A DNA stretch of 30,356 nt from NCBI GenBank assembly GCA_900554845.1, contig USIY01000003.1, positions 1-30,356 of the forward strand, read 5' to 3'. This document shows positions 16,375 to 26,206 of the stretch, in pieces (the first letter of the stretch is position 1; each line of letters starts with the position of its first letter). The position numbers and the translations under genes are program-made. The stretch is from an uncultured Bacteroidales bacterium (GTDB taxonomy: Bacteria > Bacteroidota > Bacteroidia > Bacteroidales > Muribaculaceae). The notes below the pieces were generated by a model. The model saw only the letters and a list, made by a program, of their open reading frames with translations, did no database searches and was not told the DNA's origin.

Positions 16375-18732
16375 ATGGAACAATCATTAATCCCTGATTA
16401 TAAATATCTTGATAAACTCAACGAACAGCAACGTGTAGCCGTAGAATATATTGACGGTCCGTCGCTGGTCATCGCCGGCGCAGGGTCGGGGAAAACAAGG
16501 GTTTTGACCTACAAGATTGTCCATCTCCTGAACCTTGGATACGAACCTTCAAGAATCCTCGCCCTTACCTTCACAAACAAAGCCGCTCGCGAGATGAAAG
16601 AACGTGTCGCGAAACTCGTCGGCGCCCGAATTGCTGCTCGTATTCCTATGGGTACGTTCCATTCGCAATTTCTGCGTATTTTGAGACATCATGCAGAAAG
16701 GATCGGGTTCAAATCAACGTTTTCAATCTACGACACCTCTGATTCCAGAAATCTTATAAAGATTATTATAAAGGAGCTGGGACTGTCGGACAAGGACTAT
16801 AAGCCGAACACCATCGCAGCTACCATCTCCAACGCCAAAAACGCCATGATGTCCCCGGCAGAATATAACCATGAATATCATATCCAGGATATCCGGGCCA
16901 AAAGGCCCATGACTACACGAATATATGAATTGTACGTGGAGCGTTGCAGAATGGCGAATGCCATGGATTTCGATGACATAATTTTCTTCATGAACATATT
17001 GCTCAGTGAACATGAAGACGTCAGAGATCAATATTCCGAATACTTCCGATATATTCTTGTTGATGAGTATCAAGATACCAATTTTGCGCAACATACAGTT
17101 ATTTCGCAACTCGCTAAACCTTATAACAGAATTTGCGTTGTAGGCGATGACGCCCAAAGCATATACTCGTTCCGTGGCGCAAACATTGACAATATAATCC
17201 GGTTGGAAAGATTTTACCCGGGTCTAAGGACATTCAAACTTGAACGGAATTATCGTTCCACACAGAATATTGTGAATGCAGCAGGATCACTGATCGACAA
17301 AAACACCAAACAGCTTCGAAAAAAGGTATTCAGTGAAAATGACTTAGGGTCCCCTGTTGAGATCGTACAGACATACAGTGACCTTGAGGAAGCTGCCCTG
17401 ATTGCCTTGAGAATATCCCAGAGCATAATGACAGAGCACGATTCATACGAAGATTATGCTGTGCTGTACCGTACCAACGCACAAAGCCGTGTCCTCGAAG
17501 AAGCGTTAAGAAAACGGGCCATAGGATATCGAATCTATGGCGGCACCGCTTTTTATCAACGTAAAGAAGTGAAGGACATTATTTCCTATTTTCGAGTGAT
17601 TGTCAATCCTGACGATGACGAAGCATTGAGAAGGATTGTTAATTATCCGGCGCGGGGTATAGGGGAAACCACTATGAAAAAGATTCAGGCAGCCGCATCC
17701 GAAGCTAAAGTGAGTTTATGGCAAGTGATGGATGATCCTGATAAATACTCATTGTCGATCAATTCGGGAACGGCAAAAAAATTACAGACATTCGTAGGCT
17801 TGATAAATACATTCATCAAGGATAATGAACAGAGCAACGCTTTTGAGCTTGGGCAATTGGTATTCAACCGTACCGGAATCCTCACAATGCTCTCAAGTGA
17901 AAACACACCCGAAAGTATAAGCCGCAAGGAAAATTTAATGGAATTGCTTAACGGAATCAAGGAATTTGTCGATTCACGAATTGAAAGCGGCGAAGGAGAG
18001 GCTACATTGACGGCATTTCTAAGCGAAGTTATGCTGGCCACTGATCAAGACCAAAAGGATGAACAGACCGGCCCCAAAGTAACTTTGATGACTGCACATG
18101 CAGCAAAAGGACTGGAATTTAAACACGTTTATATTGTAGGAGTTGAAGAAGAGCTTTTCCCCTCGGCTATGTCTATGGATTCATTGGCTCAAGTAGAGGA
18201 AGAACGCCGGCTTCTGTATGTGGCGATAACCCGTGCCGAAAAGTCTTGTATGCTGACTTATGCGAAGAGCCGTTTCCGCAACGGTCAGACTGCAATGACT
18301 TCTCCAAGCCGATTTCTCTCGGAGATTGATCCGGCTTATGTAAAAATGGACACTACTTCCGATCTTACTTCAGCAGGTTATGGTAGTTTCGTTAATCCCA
18401 CCCGACGATATCATGATTATATAAACGACAATACCTACAGACCACTGCATGAATCCTCATTCGGCGGCCATATCTCAATTAATGAAATCAACAGGATGAA
18501 GCGCCCGAATGCTGCTAAACTGACACACCCTGCTGATGAAAACGTTGATATGACGCTGCATTCTGTGAATGATGTAAGGACTGGGATGAAAATAGAACAC
18601 AAACAGTTTGGCATCGGAATTATCGAAGCATTGGGGAATGTGTCGGGCATGCCGAGTATTGTGGTGGAATTTAAAAAAATGGGGAAAAAGAATCTCTTGC
18701 TTCAATATGCCAAATTCAAAATAATAGACTGA
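16375..18732 (+). CDS. pcrA: UvrD/PcrA-type superfamily 1 DNA helicase
   Basis: A 3'-5' ATP-dependent helicase for repair and removal of proteins from DNA. Motifs in order: Walker A AGAGSGKT (34-41), TFTNKAAREM, Walker B DEYQDTN, motif III GDDAQSIYSFRGA, motif IV RNYRST, motif V TAHAAKGLEF, motif VI LLYVAITRAEK. The last 60 residues (GMKIEHKQFGIGIIEALG to KFKIID) form the Tudor-like domain by which PcrA/UvrD bind RNA polymerase. The length of 785 aa and this C terminus distinguish it from Rep and RecB-type helicases. The ATG is 1 bp after the preceding stop; nspC begins 1 bp after its stop, so it sits inside a tight operon. The PcrA versus UvrD name is a convention here. Confidence 0.92.
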   Translation: MEQSLIPDYKYLDKLNEQQRVAVEYIDGPSLVIAGAGSGKTRVLTYKIVHLLNLGYEPSRILALTFTNKAAREMKERVAKLVGARIAARIPMGTFHSQFLRILRHHAERIGFKSTFSIYDTSDSRNLIKIIIKELGLSDKDYKPNTIAATISNAKNAMMSPAEYNHEYHIQDIRAKRPMTTRIYELYVERCRMANAMDFDDIIFFMNILLSEHEDVRDQYSEYFRYILVDEYQDTNFAQHTVISQLAKPYNRICVVGDDAQSIYSFRGANIDNIIRLERFYPGLRTFKLERNYRSTQNIVNAAGSLIDKNTKQLRKKVFSENDLGSPVEIVQTYSDLEEAALIALRISQSIMTEHDSYEDYAVLYRTNAQSRVLEEALRKRAIGYRIYGGTAFYQRKEVKDIISYFRVIVNPDDDEALRRIVNYPARGIGETTMKKIQAAASEAKVSLWQVMDDPDKYSLSINSGTAKKLQTFVGLINTFIKDNEQSNAFELGQLVFNRTGILTMLSSENTPESISRKENLMELLNGIKEFVDSRIESGEGEATLTAFLSEVMLATDQDQKDEQTGPKVTLMTAHAAKGLEFKHVYIVGVEEELFPSAMSMDSLAQVEEERRLLYVAITRAEKSCMLTYAKSRFRNGQTAMTSPSRFLSEIDPAYVKMDTTSDLTSAGYGSFVNPTRRYHDYINDNTYRPLHESSFGGHISINEINRMKRPNAAKLTHPADENVDMTLHSVNDVRTGMKIEHKQFGIGIIEALGNVSGMPSIVVEFKKMGKKNLLLQYAKFKIID

Positions 18733-18733
18733 T

Positions 18734-19876
18734 ATGGAAACACCATATTACATTGTATATGAAGATCGTCTCCGCTCAAATATGCGCAAACTGAAATATG
18801 TTGCGGAAACAGCGGATGTAAAAATCATCATGGCCTTCAAAGCAAATGCATTGTGGAAGACTTTTCCGGTGATCCGAGAATATTTTCAGGCTTCAACAGC
18901 AAGTTCTTTGAATGAAATGAAGCTTTCTCTCGACTATCTTGGCAATGATGTGCATGCATATTGTCCGGTATATACCGAGAAAACATTTCCGGAGTTTTTG
19001 GATGGGTGCACATATATCACGTTTAATTCTTTGGCACAATATCAAAAGTTCCGTCCTCTTATTGAAGCTTCCGAAAAGAAAGTAAGTGTAGGTCTGCGAG
19101 TAAATCCTCATTGCAGCGTGATTGAAACGGATATTTATAATCCATGCGTTCCGGGATCGCGTTTCGGAGAAAACAAAGAAAACCTCAAACATGGTCTTCC
19201 TTCCGGAATAGAAGGACTTCATTTCCATGCTCTTTGCGAAAGCGACAGTCATGATCTTGAAAAGGTTCTGAACGCATTCAAAGAACAATATGGGCATCTT
19301 CTGAAAGACATAAAGTGGCTTAACTTAGGTGGAGGTCATTTGATCACACGCAAAGATTATGACGTGGAGCATCTTCTAAAATTAATGCGTGAACTGCATG
19401 ATGAGTATCCGCATATTGAAATCATTATGGAACCGGGCAGCGCGTTCACATGGCAGACCGGTGATCTGGTAACGGAAGTTCTGGACGTTGTTGAGGACGC
19501 AGGCATACGCACGGCAATAATTGACGCCAGTTTCGCATGTCATATGCCGGATTGTCTGGAAATGCCGTATCAACCGGTCATTGAGGAATCGCTCGGAACA
19601 AAATCTGATTTTCCGGATGGGAAAGCGCCGGGAATACCATTTCGTCTTGGAGGAAATTCTTGCCTTTCGGGAGATTATGTGGGCGACTGGATGTTTGAAA
19701 GGCCCTTGCAGGCTGGCGATCGTCTGACTTTAAAGGATATGAACCATTACACTACAGTGAAGACCAACATGTTCAACGGCATTCAACATCCGGCTATATG
19801 GTTCAAGCCTATAGATGGAGAACCAGTGTTGCTTCGGGAATTTACATATTCAGATTACCGTAATCGTATGGATTGA
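18734..19876 (+). CDS. nspC: Carboxynorspermidine/carboxyspermidine decarboxylase
   Basis: PLP enzyme of the alternative polyamine route: decarboxylates carboxyspermidine (or carboxynorspermidine) to spermidine (norspermidine) in the cytoplasm. Alanine-racemase-type fold: the PLP lysine is K36 in IIMAFKANAL; LNLGGGH and EPGSAFTW bind the phosphate; IDASFACHMPDCLEMPY is diagnostic for this branch; the catalytic Cys is C310 in GGNSCLSGD; NGIQHPAIW closes the protein. Length 380 aa fits NspC and is shorter than DAP or arginine decarboxylases. The partner dehydrogenase gene is not in this window. It begins 1 bp after pcrA, so co-transcription is likely although the functions are unrelated. Confidence 0.93.
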   Translation: METPYYIVYEDRLRSNMRKLKYVAETADVKIIMAFKANALWKTFPVIREYFQASTASSLNEMKLSLDYLGNDVHAYCPVYTEKTFPEFLDGCTYITFNSLAQYQKFRPLIEASEKKVSVGLRVNPHCSVIETDIYNPCVPGSRFGENKENLKHGLPSGIEGLHFHALCESDSHDLEKVLNAFKEQYGHLLKDIKWLNLGGGHLITRKDYDVEHLLKLMRELHDEYPHIEIIMEPGSAFTWQTGDLVTEVLDVVEDAGIRTAIIDASFACHMPDCLEMPYQPVIEESLGTKSDFPDGKAPGIPFRLGGNSCLSGDYVGDWMFERPLQAGDRLTLKDMNHYTTVKTNMFNGIQHPAIWFKPIDGEPVLLREFTYSDYRNRMD

Positions 19877-19908
19877 TTTGGATTTTGACACAAAATGTAT
19901 TATATTTG
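19877..19908 (+). promoter_or_regulatory. uvrB promoter, Bacteroidetes type
   Basis: TTTG at 19877-19880, directly after the nspC stop, and TATATTTG at 19901-19908, 20 nt apart. The predicted start near 19915 leaves a leader of only about 22 nt before the uvrB GTG. Confidence 0.7.
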
Positions 19909-19924
19909 TAAGTTAATCACAAAG

Positions 19925-19936
19925 ATGTGCATTTAA
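19925..19936 (+). other. Three-codon upstream ORF abutting the uvrB start
   Basis: ATG TGC ATT TAA lies between the predicted transcription start and uvrB, and its stop is immediately followed by the GTG start. It could influence uvrB initiation by termination-reinitiation, or be chance. Confidence 0.3.
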
Positions 19937-22084
19937 GTGAATTTTAAGTTAACGTCCGAATATTTCCCGACTGGCGATCAGCCGGAAGCCATCGCAGAAT
20001 TGGTCAATGGGGTGAATAATGGCTCACCGCATCAGACACTGCTTGGCGTAACAGGATCTGGTAAGACCTTCACGATGGCAAATGTAATCCAACAGGTGAA
20101 GCGTCCCACTCTGATTCTGTCCCATAACAAGACGCTTGCAGCGCAACTGTATGCCGAAATGAAGAGTTTTTTCCCAGAAAACTCAGTGCAATATTTCGTG
20201 TCATATTATGATTATTATCAACCTGAGGCATACATTCCCGGAAGCGACAAATATATAGAAAAAGATCTGGCCATTAACGAGCAGATCGACAAACTCCGTC
20301 TTTCCACAGCTGCGGCATTATTGTCAGGAAGACGGGACGTGATTGTTGTAAGTTCGGTTAGCTGCATATATGGAATGGGTAATCCCGAGGATTTCCGTCA
20401 GACGGTGGTGAATATCGAAGTTGGACAACATGTAAGCAGAAATCAATTTCTTAGGGATCTTGTGTCTTCTTTATACAGCAGAACTGAAACCGACTTGCAG
20501 AACGGCCAGTTTAGGGTACGCGGGGATACGGTGGACATCAAGCTTTCATTTGAGGACATACAGCTTCGCGTCGTTTTCTGGGGTGATGAAATTGAGAAGA
20601 TACAGACCGTTGATCCAGAATCAGGTGCTGTACTGAGCAATCTTGAAGGCTTCAGAATTTATCCGGCCAACATTTTTGTCACAACAAAGGAAAGACAGGC
20701 AAAGGCTGTGGACCAAATCGCGCTTGATCTCGGGAAACAGACTGAATTTTTCAGATCCCAAGGACGTATCCTTGAAGCTGAGCGTCTCCGCGAACGTGTG
20801 ACCTATGATCTTGAGATGATCAAGGAACTGGGCCATTGCAGCGGTATTGAGAATTATTCACGTTATTTCGACGGCCGGGATCCGGGTATGCGTCCATTCT
20901 GCCTGCTGGACTATTTCCCGGATGATTTTCTTACGATAATTGATGAAAGCCATGTGACATTGCCTCAGGTCAGAGGCATGTATGGAGGTGATCTGTCGCG
21001 AAAGATGAATTTGGTGGAATATGGTTTTCGTTTGCCGGCCGCTCTTGATAACCGACCGCTTAAATTCGAGGAATTCGAAAGGTTAACGCCACAAACCATA
21101 TATGTGAGCGCTACGCCCGGAGACTATGAACTTCAGCAAACGGAAGGAGTGTTCGTCGAACAGGTGATCCGTCCTACGGGGCTTCTTGACCCTGAGATTG
21201 AAATACGCCCGACGCTGAATCAGATCGACGATCTGATGGAACAGATACATTTGCGCATAGACGCCGATGAACGTGTTTTGGTGACGACTCTTACCAAACG
21301 TATGGCCGAGGAACTCAACAAACATTTGATAAAATGGGGAATAAATTCCGCCTATATTCATAGCGATGTCGATACCCTCGAACGAATACGCATTCTCGAA
21401 GATCTTCGCGAAGGAAAGTATGATGTACTGATCGGCGTTAACCTGTTGAGAGAAGGTCTTGATCTGCCGCAGGTAAGCCTTGTGGCCATACTTGATGCGG
21501 ACAAAGAGGGTTTCTTACGAAATCACCGGAGTCTGACTCAGACCGCGGGACGCGCAGCGCGTAATGTCAACGGCAAAGTTATCATGTACGCGGACAAGAT
21601 CACTGACTCAATGCAGCAGACGATCGACGAAACTAACCGACGCCGAGCTAAACAGATGAGTTATAATGCCGAACATGGGATCACTCCGACGCCAATCGCA
21701 AAAAAGAGCCATAATGAATTGGCGGAAATATATGGAGAAGATGCCGAAAGCCGGATCTCAAAACAAAGCAAGACCAAACGCGTCGCTCCTCCGCAGAAAC
21801 CACGTAACGATATTCACGGAAGTGTTGGACATAAGCCCCCTCGTCCATATGTGGAAGAGGATATACGTCCTACAGTGGCGGCCGACCCGGTTATTGAGTA
21901 TATGTCTGCTCCTGAATTACAAAAACGGATAGAGATTGTAAAGCGCGACATGATAAATGCGGCCCGTAAGACTGATTTCATAGAAGCGGCCCGTTTGCGT
22001 GACGAGCTTGTCCAAATGCAGGACATGATGGCGGGACTGACAGAATATGATAATACAGAGAAACATGTCGGAAAAGAAGCGTGA
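19937..22084 (+). CDS. uvrB: UvrABC excinuclease subunit B
   Basis: Damage-verifying helicase-like subunit of nucleotide excision repair. Walker A GVTGSGKT (37-44), the beta-hairpin that clamps DNA (YYDYYQPEAYIP), DEKH-like box as DESHVTLPQ, helicase motif VI QTAGRAARN, and the C-terminal UVR motif (AARKTDFIEAARLRDEL) that docks UvrC. The start is GTG at 19937: it gives MNFKLTSEYFPTGDQPEAI, the family N terminus, and the only nearby upstream ATG terminates after three codons. At 715 aa it is about 40 longer than E. coli UvrB (673) owing to a Lys/Pro-rich linker around 586-655 before the UVR motif. Own promoter at 19877-19908; overlaps ygiQ. Confidence 0.95.
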   Translation: MNFKLTSEYFPTGDQPEAIAELVNGVNNGSPHQTLLGVTGSGKTFTMANVIQQVKRPTLILSHNKTLAAQLYAEMKSFFPENSVQYFVSYYDYYQPEAYIPGSDKYIEKDLAINEQIDKLRLSTAAALLSGRRDVIVVSSVSCIYGMGNPEDFRQTVVNIEVGQHVSRNQFLRDLVSSLYSRTETDLQNGQFRVRGDTVDIKLSFEDIQLRVVFWGDEIEKIQTVDPESGAVLSNLEGFRIYPANIFVTTKERQAKAVDQIALDLGKQTEFFRSQGRILEAERLRERVTYDLEMIKELGHCSGIENYSRYFDGRDPGMRPFCLLDYFPDDFLTIIDESHVTLPQVRGMYGGDLSRKMNLVEYGFRLPAALDNRPLKFEEFERLTPQTIYVSATPGDYELQQTEGVFVEQVIRPTGLLDPEIEIRPTLNQIDDLMEQIHLRIDADERVLVTTLTKRMAEELNKHLIKWGINSAYIHSDVDTLERIRILEDLREGKYDVLIGVNLLREGLDLPQVSLVAILDADKEGFLRNHRSLTQTAGRAARNVNGKVIMYADKITDSMQQTIDETNRRRAKQMSYNAEHGITPTPIAKKSHNELAEIYGEDAESRISKQSKTKRVAPPQKPRNDIHGSVGHKPPRPYVEEDIRPTVAADPVIEYMSAPELQKRIEIVKRDMINAARKTDFIEAARLRDELVQMQDMMAGLTEYDNTEKHVGKEA

Positions 22085-23993
22085 ACTCCAGCCATGGCTT
22101 GACCGCCGCAACTATCTCCCGACCAGTCGCGATGAAATGGATGCGCTTGGTTGGGAGCAAGCCGACATTATACTGTTTTCCGGTGATGCATATGTGGACC
22201 ATCCCTCGTTTGGAGCGGCCGTGATTGGCAGAGTCTTGCAGAAAGCTGGGTATAAGGTTGCCATTGTTCCTCAACCAAATTGGCGCGATGATCTTCGAGA
22301 CTTTAAAAAATTAGGTAAACCGAGATTGTTTTTCGGTATTTCTGCCGGCGCGATGGATTCGATGGTGAATCATTATACCGCAAACCGCCGCTTACGACAT
22401 GATGACGCCTACACTCCGGGAGGGAAACATGGAATGAGGCCGGATTATCCGACTATAGTATATTCTGAGATCCTTAAGAAATTATATCCAGAAGTTCCAG
22501 TTATTGCCGGAGGCATAGAAGCGTCTTTACGAAGAGTTTCACATTATGATTACTGGCAGGACAAGTTGAGGCCGTCCATCATATATGATGCCCCGGTTGA
22601 CATGATTGTCTATGGTATGGGCGAACGTTCTGTTTTGGCCATTGCCCGGAGACTGGCTGATGGAGAAAAGATAGAAAATATACGTGAAATACCTCAGACT
22701 GTCTTTTTTACCGAAGAGCCTGCCGGAAAGGATGACATTATTCTTGCATCCTATGAGGAATGTCTGAAGGATAAAAAAAGACAATCTTTAAATTTCCGGC
22801 ATATCGAAGAGGAATCGAACAAGTACTCAGGCAATATACTTCGCCAATCCGGAATGGGAAGGACCGTAAGAATTAATCCGATGTATCCTCCTATGGATAC
22901 TGGCGAAATAGACGCCACTTTCGACCTCCCCTATACCCGTATGCCTCATCCACGCTATAAGGGCAAAGTGATTCCGGCTTATGAAATGATAAGGCATTCT
23001 GTCAACATGCACAGAGGATGTTTCGGTGGTTGCGCTTTCTGTACTATATCAGCGCATCAAGGAAAGTTCATTGCTTCACGTTCAAAGGCATCGATACTCC
23101 GTGAAGTGGAACAAATAACCAAGATGCCTGATTTCAAAGGATATATATCTGATTTGGGCGGACCCTCCGCAAATATGTATGCAATGGGCGGTCGCAACAA
23201 GGAGGCTTGTAAGAAATGCATCAGGCCTTCATGTCTTCATCCGAAACCATGTCCGAATCTTGACAACAACCATGCCGCCCTTCTGGACATCTACAAGTCC
23301 GTGGATGCTATACCGGGTATAAAAAAATCATTTATTGGCAGCGGCATACGTTATGATCTGGCCATGGCGGATAATGTTGATCCTAAGATCTGTGATATAA
23401 ACCGCCGTTACATTGAGGAAGTGATCCGAAACCATGTTTCAGGTCGTCTGAAAGTAGCGCCCGAACATACTTCCGATGCGGTTCTCAATGTGATGCGTAA
23501 GCCATCCTTCCAGTTATTTCATAAATTCAAGAGGATATTCGACAAAATCAATACTGAATGCGGACTTAAACAACAGTTGATACCATATTTCATATCCTCC
23601 CATCCAGGATGCAGGAAAATGGATATGGCGGAACTCGCGGCGATAACTAAAGGATTGGATTTCCATCTGGAGCAGATTCAGGACTTCACCCCCACTCCGA
23701 TGACGGTTTCCACTGAGATATATTACAGCGGCATACATCCGTATACCGAAGAACATGTATATACTGCGATATCTCCCAAACAGAAATTGGCGCAACGGCA
23801 GTTCTTTTTCTGGTATAAACCTGAAGAACGAGCATCGATTATTGCCGATCTAAGAAAGATGCGTCGTGAAGACTTGATCAGAGCCTTATATCCGAATCCT
23901 CCCAAAGGAGTGTCCGGTCCGATGCATAAAAGCACCTTTGATTCCCGCCGAAAATTTGAATCGGGAAATAGAAAGAAGTATAAACCTAAATAA
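22065..23993 (+). CDS. YgiQ-family radical SAM protein
   Basis: Family of unknown reaction (UPF0313). The N-terminal cobalamin-binding-like region has the hallmark LFSGDAYVDHPSFGAAVIGR and VPQPNWRD; the radical-SAM cluster is C319, C323, C326 in MHRGCFGGCAFC, followed by SDLGGPSANMY; a second Cys-rich stretch (CKKCIRPSCLHPKPCPN) may hold another cluster; the C terminus with TPTPMTVSTEIYYSG is the family-specific domain. Length is 642 aa from the ATG at 22065, preceded by AGAGAAAC; an ATG at 22047 would add six residues. It overlaps uvrB by 20 nt, so is probably translated from the same message. The basic tail (RRKFESGNRKKYKPK) suggests RNA contact, which is inference. Confidence 0.88.
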   Translation: MSEKKRELQPWLDRRNYLPTSRDEMDALGWEQADIILFSGDAYVDHPSFGAAVIGRVLQKAGYKVAIVPQPNWRDDLRDFKKLGKPRLFFGISAGAMDSMVNHYTANRRLRHDDAYTPGGKHGMRPDYPTIVYSEILKKLYPEVPVIAGGIEASLRRVSHYDYWQDKLRPSIIYDAPVDMIVYGMGERSVLAIARRLADGEKIENIREIPQTVFFTEEPAGKDDIILASYEECLKDKKRQSLNFRHIEEESNKYSGNILRQSGMGRTVRINPMYPPMDTGEIDATFDLPYTRMPHPRYKGKVIPAYEMIRHSVNMHRGCFGGCAFCTISAHQGKFIASRSKASILREVEQITKMPDFKGYISDLGGPSANMYAMGGRNKEACKKCIRPSCLHPKPCPNLDNNHAALLDIYKSVDAIPGIKKSFIGSGIRYDLAMADNVDPKICDINRRYIEEVIRNHVSGRLKVAPEHTSDAVLNVMRKPSFQLFHKFKRIFDKINTECGLKQQLIPYFISSHPGCRKMDMAELAAITKGLDFHLEQIQDFTPTPMTVSTEIYYSGIHPYTEEHVYTAISPKQKLAQRQFFFWYKPEERASIIADLRKMRREDLIRALYPNPPKGVSGPMHKSTFDSRRKFESGNRKKYKPK

Positions 23994-24000
23994 AAACACC

Positions 24001-26091
24001 ATGAACAAAACAAAATTGACCATGTGTGCAATGTTGCTGCCCATAGCCCTGACCGGATGCCAGAGCAAAGAGGCAAGTGAGAAGATTATCGAGAAACCTG
24101 ACATCAACATCGTTGACGGGCAGTTCACGCCTGAAGTGCTCGAGGCTTTCGGCCGTATCGGCGATGTCGCGGTGAACCCCGACGGCAAGACAGTTGCCTT
24201 GACTGTTTCCTATGAGGATATCGAGGAAAACAAGAGCAATGCCGAGATCTACAAAATGGAAATCGGAGGTAAGGAAATGACACGCCTTACCAAGACCGCC
24301 AAGTCCGAAAGCAATCTCCGTTGGTTCCAGAATGGCGAGAAACTGGCGTATCTTGCATATGACAAGAATACAGAAGCCATGCAGATACACAGCATGGATA
24401 CTGATGGAAATGGCGTAAAGTGTCTGTCGAAGGTTAAGAACGGCATTGAATGTTTTGAAATCGCACCCGACGGCAAACATGTTGTGTTCGCATCGCCCAT
24501 AGACGACTTCAATCAGAAGGATTCCACTCTTTTCGCAGGTCTCCCCAAAACAACGGGCAGAGTGGTAGATGACCTTATGTACAAACATTGGGACGAATGG
24601 GTTGAGAAGATTCCACATCCCTTCATAGCGGAATTCAATCCGGACGGCGTAGGAGAAGCCACCGATATCATGGCCGGCGAACCCTTCGAATGTCCTATGC
24701 GTCCGTTTGGGGGCGCCGAATCTTTCGCATGGGCACCGGACGGCAAAAGCCTGATTTATGTAAGCCGTAAGCTAAAGGGTCAGGAATATGCGTTCTCCAC
24801 CAACTCCAATCTTTATCAATATGATCTGGAGAGCAAGCAGACTGTCAATCTGACAGCCGGCGAACAAGGTTACAACACGGATCCTGCGTTCTCCCCCGAC
24901 GGCAAGCAGGTGGCATGGCTCTCGATGGCCACCGCCAAGTATGAGAGCGACAAGAAACGTCTGATGGTCATGGATATGGCCACCAAACAAGTTCGTGATC
25001 TTACTGCCAACTGGGATTATTGGCCCGAAAACGTCGCATGGTCTCCTAATGGTAAAAAAATCTGGTTCTCCGGTTATTATGAAGGAACCGAGCCTGTATT
25101 CACTATCGATGTTGCGACATGCACAATCGACACTGTGGCCCACGGCATTTGCGATTATGGCAAACCCCAGCCTATCAGCGACACTCAGGCCCTGACACTG
25201 CGCCACAGCATGCGTGAACCCAATGAAATGTACATGGTTGGTGGAGAAGAAAAGAAACTCACCACTGTCAATGATGAATTGCTGGCCAAACTGAAACTTG
25301 GCGAAGTTCGCAAAGTCATGGTGCCTACCACCGACGGCAAAATGATGACATGCTGGGAAATCCTCCCTCCCGATTTCGATCCCAATAAGAAATATCCTGC
25401 CATTCTTTATTGTCAAGGTGGCCCTCAACAGGCCGTAAGCCAGTTCTGGAGCTATCGTTGGAACTTTATGATTATGGCTGCCAACGGTTACGTGGTAATT
25501 GCTCCTAACCGTCGCGGTCTTCCGGGATTCGGCACCGAATGGAACCGTCAGATCAGCGGTGATTACGGAGGTCAAAACATGCAGGACTACTTCTCCGCGA
25601 CCGACTATATCAAAGCACGTCCTTATGTGGACGCTGACCATGTAGGCGCTATCGGCGCAAGTTACGGTGGATTCTCGGTTTACTGGCTGGCCGGTCACAA
25701 TGATGGTCGTTTCGCCGCGCTTGTTTCTCATGCCGGTATATTCAACATCGAGGCCCAGTACCTTGAAACTGAAGAAATGTGGTTTGCCGACTTCGATCTT
25801 GGCGGTCCGTACTGGGATAAGGAAAATGCAATTGCACAGCGCACTTATGCCACATCTCCGCATAAGTTCGTCAACAATTGGACTGCTCCGATGCTCATTA
25901 CCGTCGGAGAGCTGGATTATCGTATTCTGGCATCTCAAGGAATGATGGCGTTTAATGCCGCGAAGATGCACGGTCTCGAAGCCGAGATGCTTGTGTTCCC
26001 GGATGAGAACCACTGGATTCTAAAGCCACAAAACGCCATACTCTGGCAACGATGCTTCTTCCGCTTCCTGGATAAATATCTTAAGAAATAG
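24001..26091 (+). CDS. S9 family prolyl-oligopeptidase-type lipoprotein peptidase
   Basis: Serine peptidase that trims peptides in the periplasm or at the outer membrane. Start at 24001, because it yields a lipoprotein signal with lipobox LTGC (C20); a frame open from 23938 would hide it. Residues 40-420 form a beta-propeller with repeated PDGK motifs (NPDGKTVAL, APDGKSLIY, SPDGKQVAW, SPNGKKIWF) typical of the S9 / TolB-like fold; the C-terminal alpha/beta hydrolase domain carries the triad S554 (GASYGGFS), D639 (GELDYRI) and H671 (ENHWI). The 696-aa length fits the DPP/acylaminoacyl-peptidase branch of S9; substrate preference cannot be assigned. It lies 7 bp after ygiQ without a visible promoter. 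A 413-aa antisense frame (24772-26013) is a shadow. Confidence 0.9.
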   Translation: MNKTKLTMCAMLLPIALTGCQSKEASEKIIEKPDINIVDGQFTPEVLEAFGRIGDVAVNPDGKTVALTVSYEDIEENKSNAEIYKMEIGGKEMTRLTKTAKSESNLRWFQNGEKLAYLAYDKNTEAMQIHSMDTDGNGVKCLSKVKNGIECFEIAPDGKHVVFASPIDDFNQKDSTLFAGLPKTTGRVVDDLMYKHWDEWVEKIPHPFIAEFNPDGVGEATDIMAGEPFECPMRPFGGAESFAWAPDGKSLIYVSRKLKGQEYAFSTNSNLYQYDLESKQTVNLTAGEQGYNTDPAFSPDGKQVAWLSMATAKYESDKKRLMVMDMATKQVRDLTANWDYWPENVAWSPNGKKIWFSGYYEGTEPVFTIDVATCTIDTVAHGICDYGKPQPISDTQALTLRHSMREPNEMYMVGGEEKKLTTVNDELLAKLKLGEVRKVMVPTTDGKMMTCWEILPPDFDPNKKYPAILYCQGGPQQAVSQFWSYRWNFMIMAANGYVVIAPNRRGLPGFGTEWNRQISGDYGGQNMQDYFSATDYIKARPYVDADHVGAIGASYGGFSVYWLAGHNDGRFAALVSHAGIFNIEAQYLETEEMWFADFDLGGPYWDKENAIAQRTYATSPHKFVNNWTAPMLITVGELDYRILASQGMMAFNAAKMHGLEAEMLVFPDENHWILKPQNAILWQRCFFRFLDKYLKK

Positions 26092-26112
26092 TATTGAATT
26101 GTATCTATCAAA

Positions 26113-26136
26113 AGGATGATGTTTAACTATCATCCT
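26113..26136 (+). terminator. First stem-loop after the S9 peptidase gene
   Basis: Eight-bp perfect stem AGGATGAT / ATCATCCT with loop GTTTAACT, 21 nt after the stop. The tail ATTGTAT is only weakly U-rich. Confidence 0.4.
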
Positions 26137-26150
26137 ATTGTATCTGAATA

Positions 26151-26191
26151 AATGAGGTCAAGATCTGTATAATACCGATCTTGACCTCATT
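26151..26191 (+). terminator. Main terminator-like stem-loop after the S9 peptidase gene
   Basis: Perfect 15-bp stem (left arm 26151-26165, right arm 26177-26191; core GAGGTCAAGATC / GATCTTGACCTC) followed by CCTTTATAA. The strength of the stem makes it the likely end of the uvrB-ygiQ-peptidase message, though the U tract is short. Confidence 0.6.
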
Positions 26192-26206
26192 CCTTTATAA
26201 TTCAGA

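Noticed and set aside
18734..19876. Diaminopimelate or arginine decarboxylase
   Set aside because: The length and the motif around CHMPDCLEMPY fit the carboxynorspermidine decarboxylase branch instead.
24772..26013. A 413-codon open frame antisense to the S9 peptidase
   Set aside because: The opposite strand encodes a clear peptidase with signal sequence and triad; the antisense product has no recognisable motif and no promoter or ribosome site.
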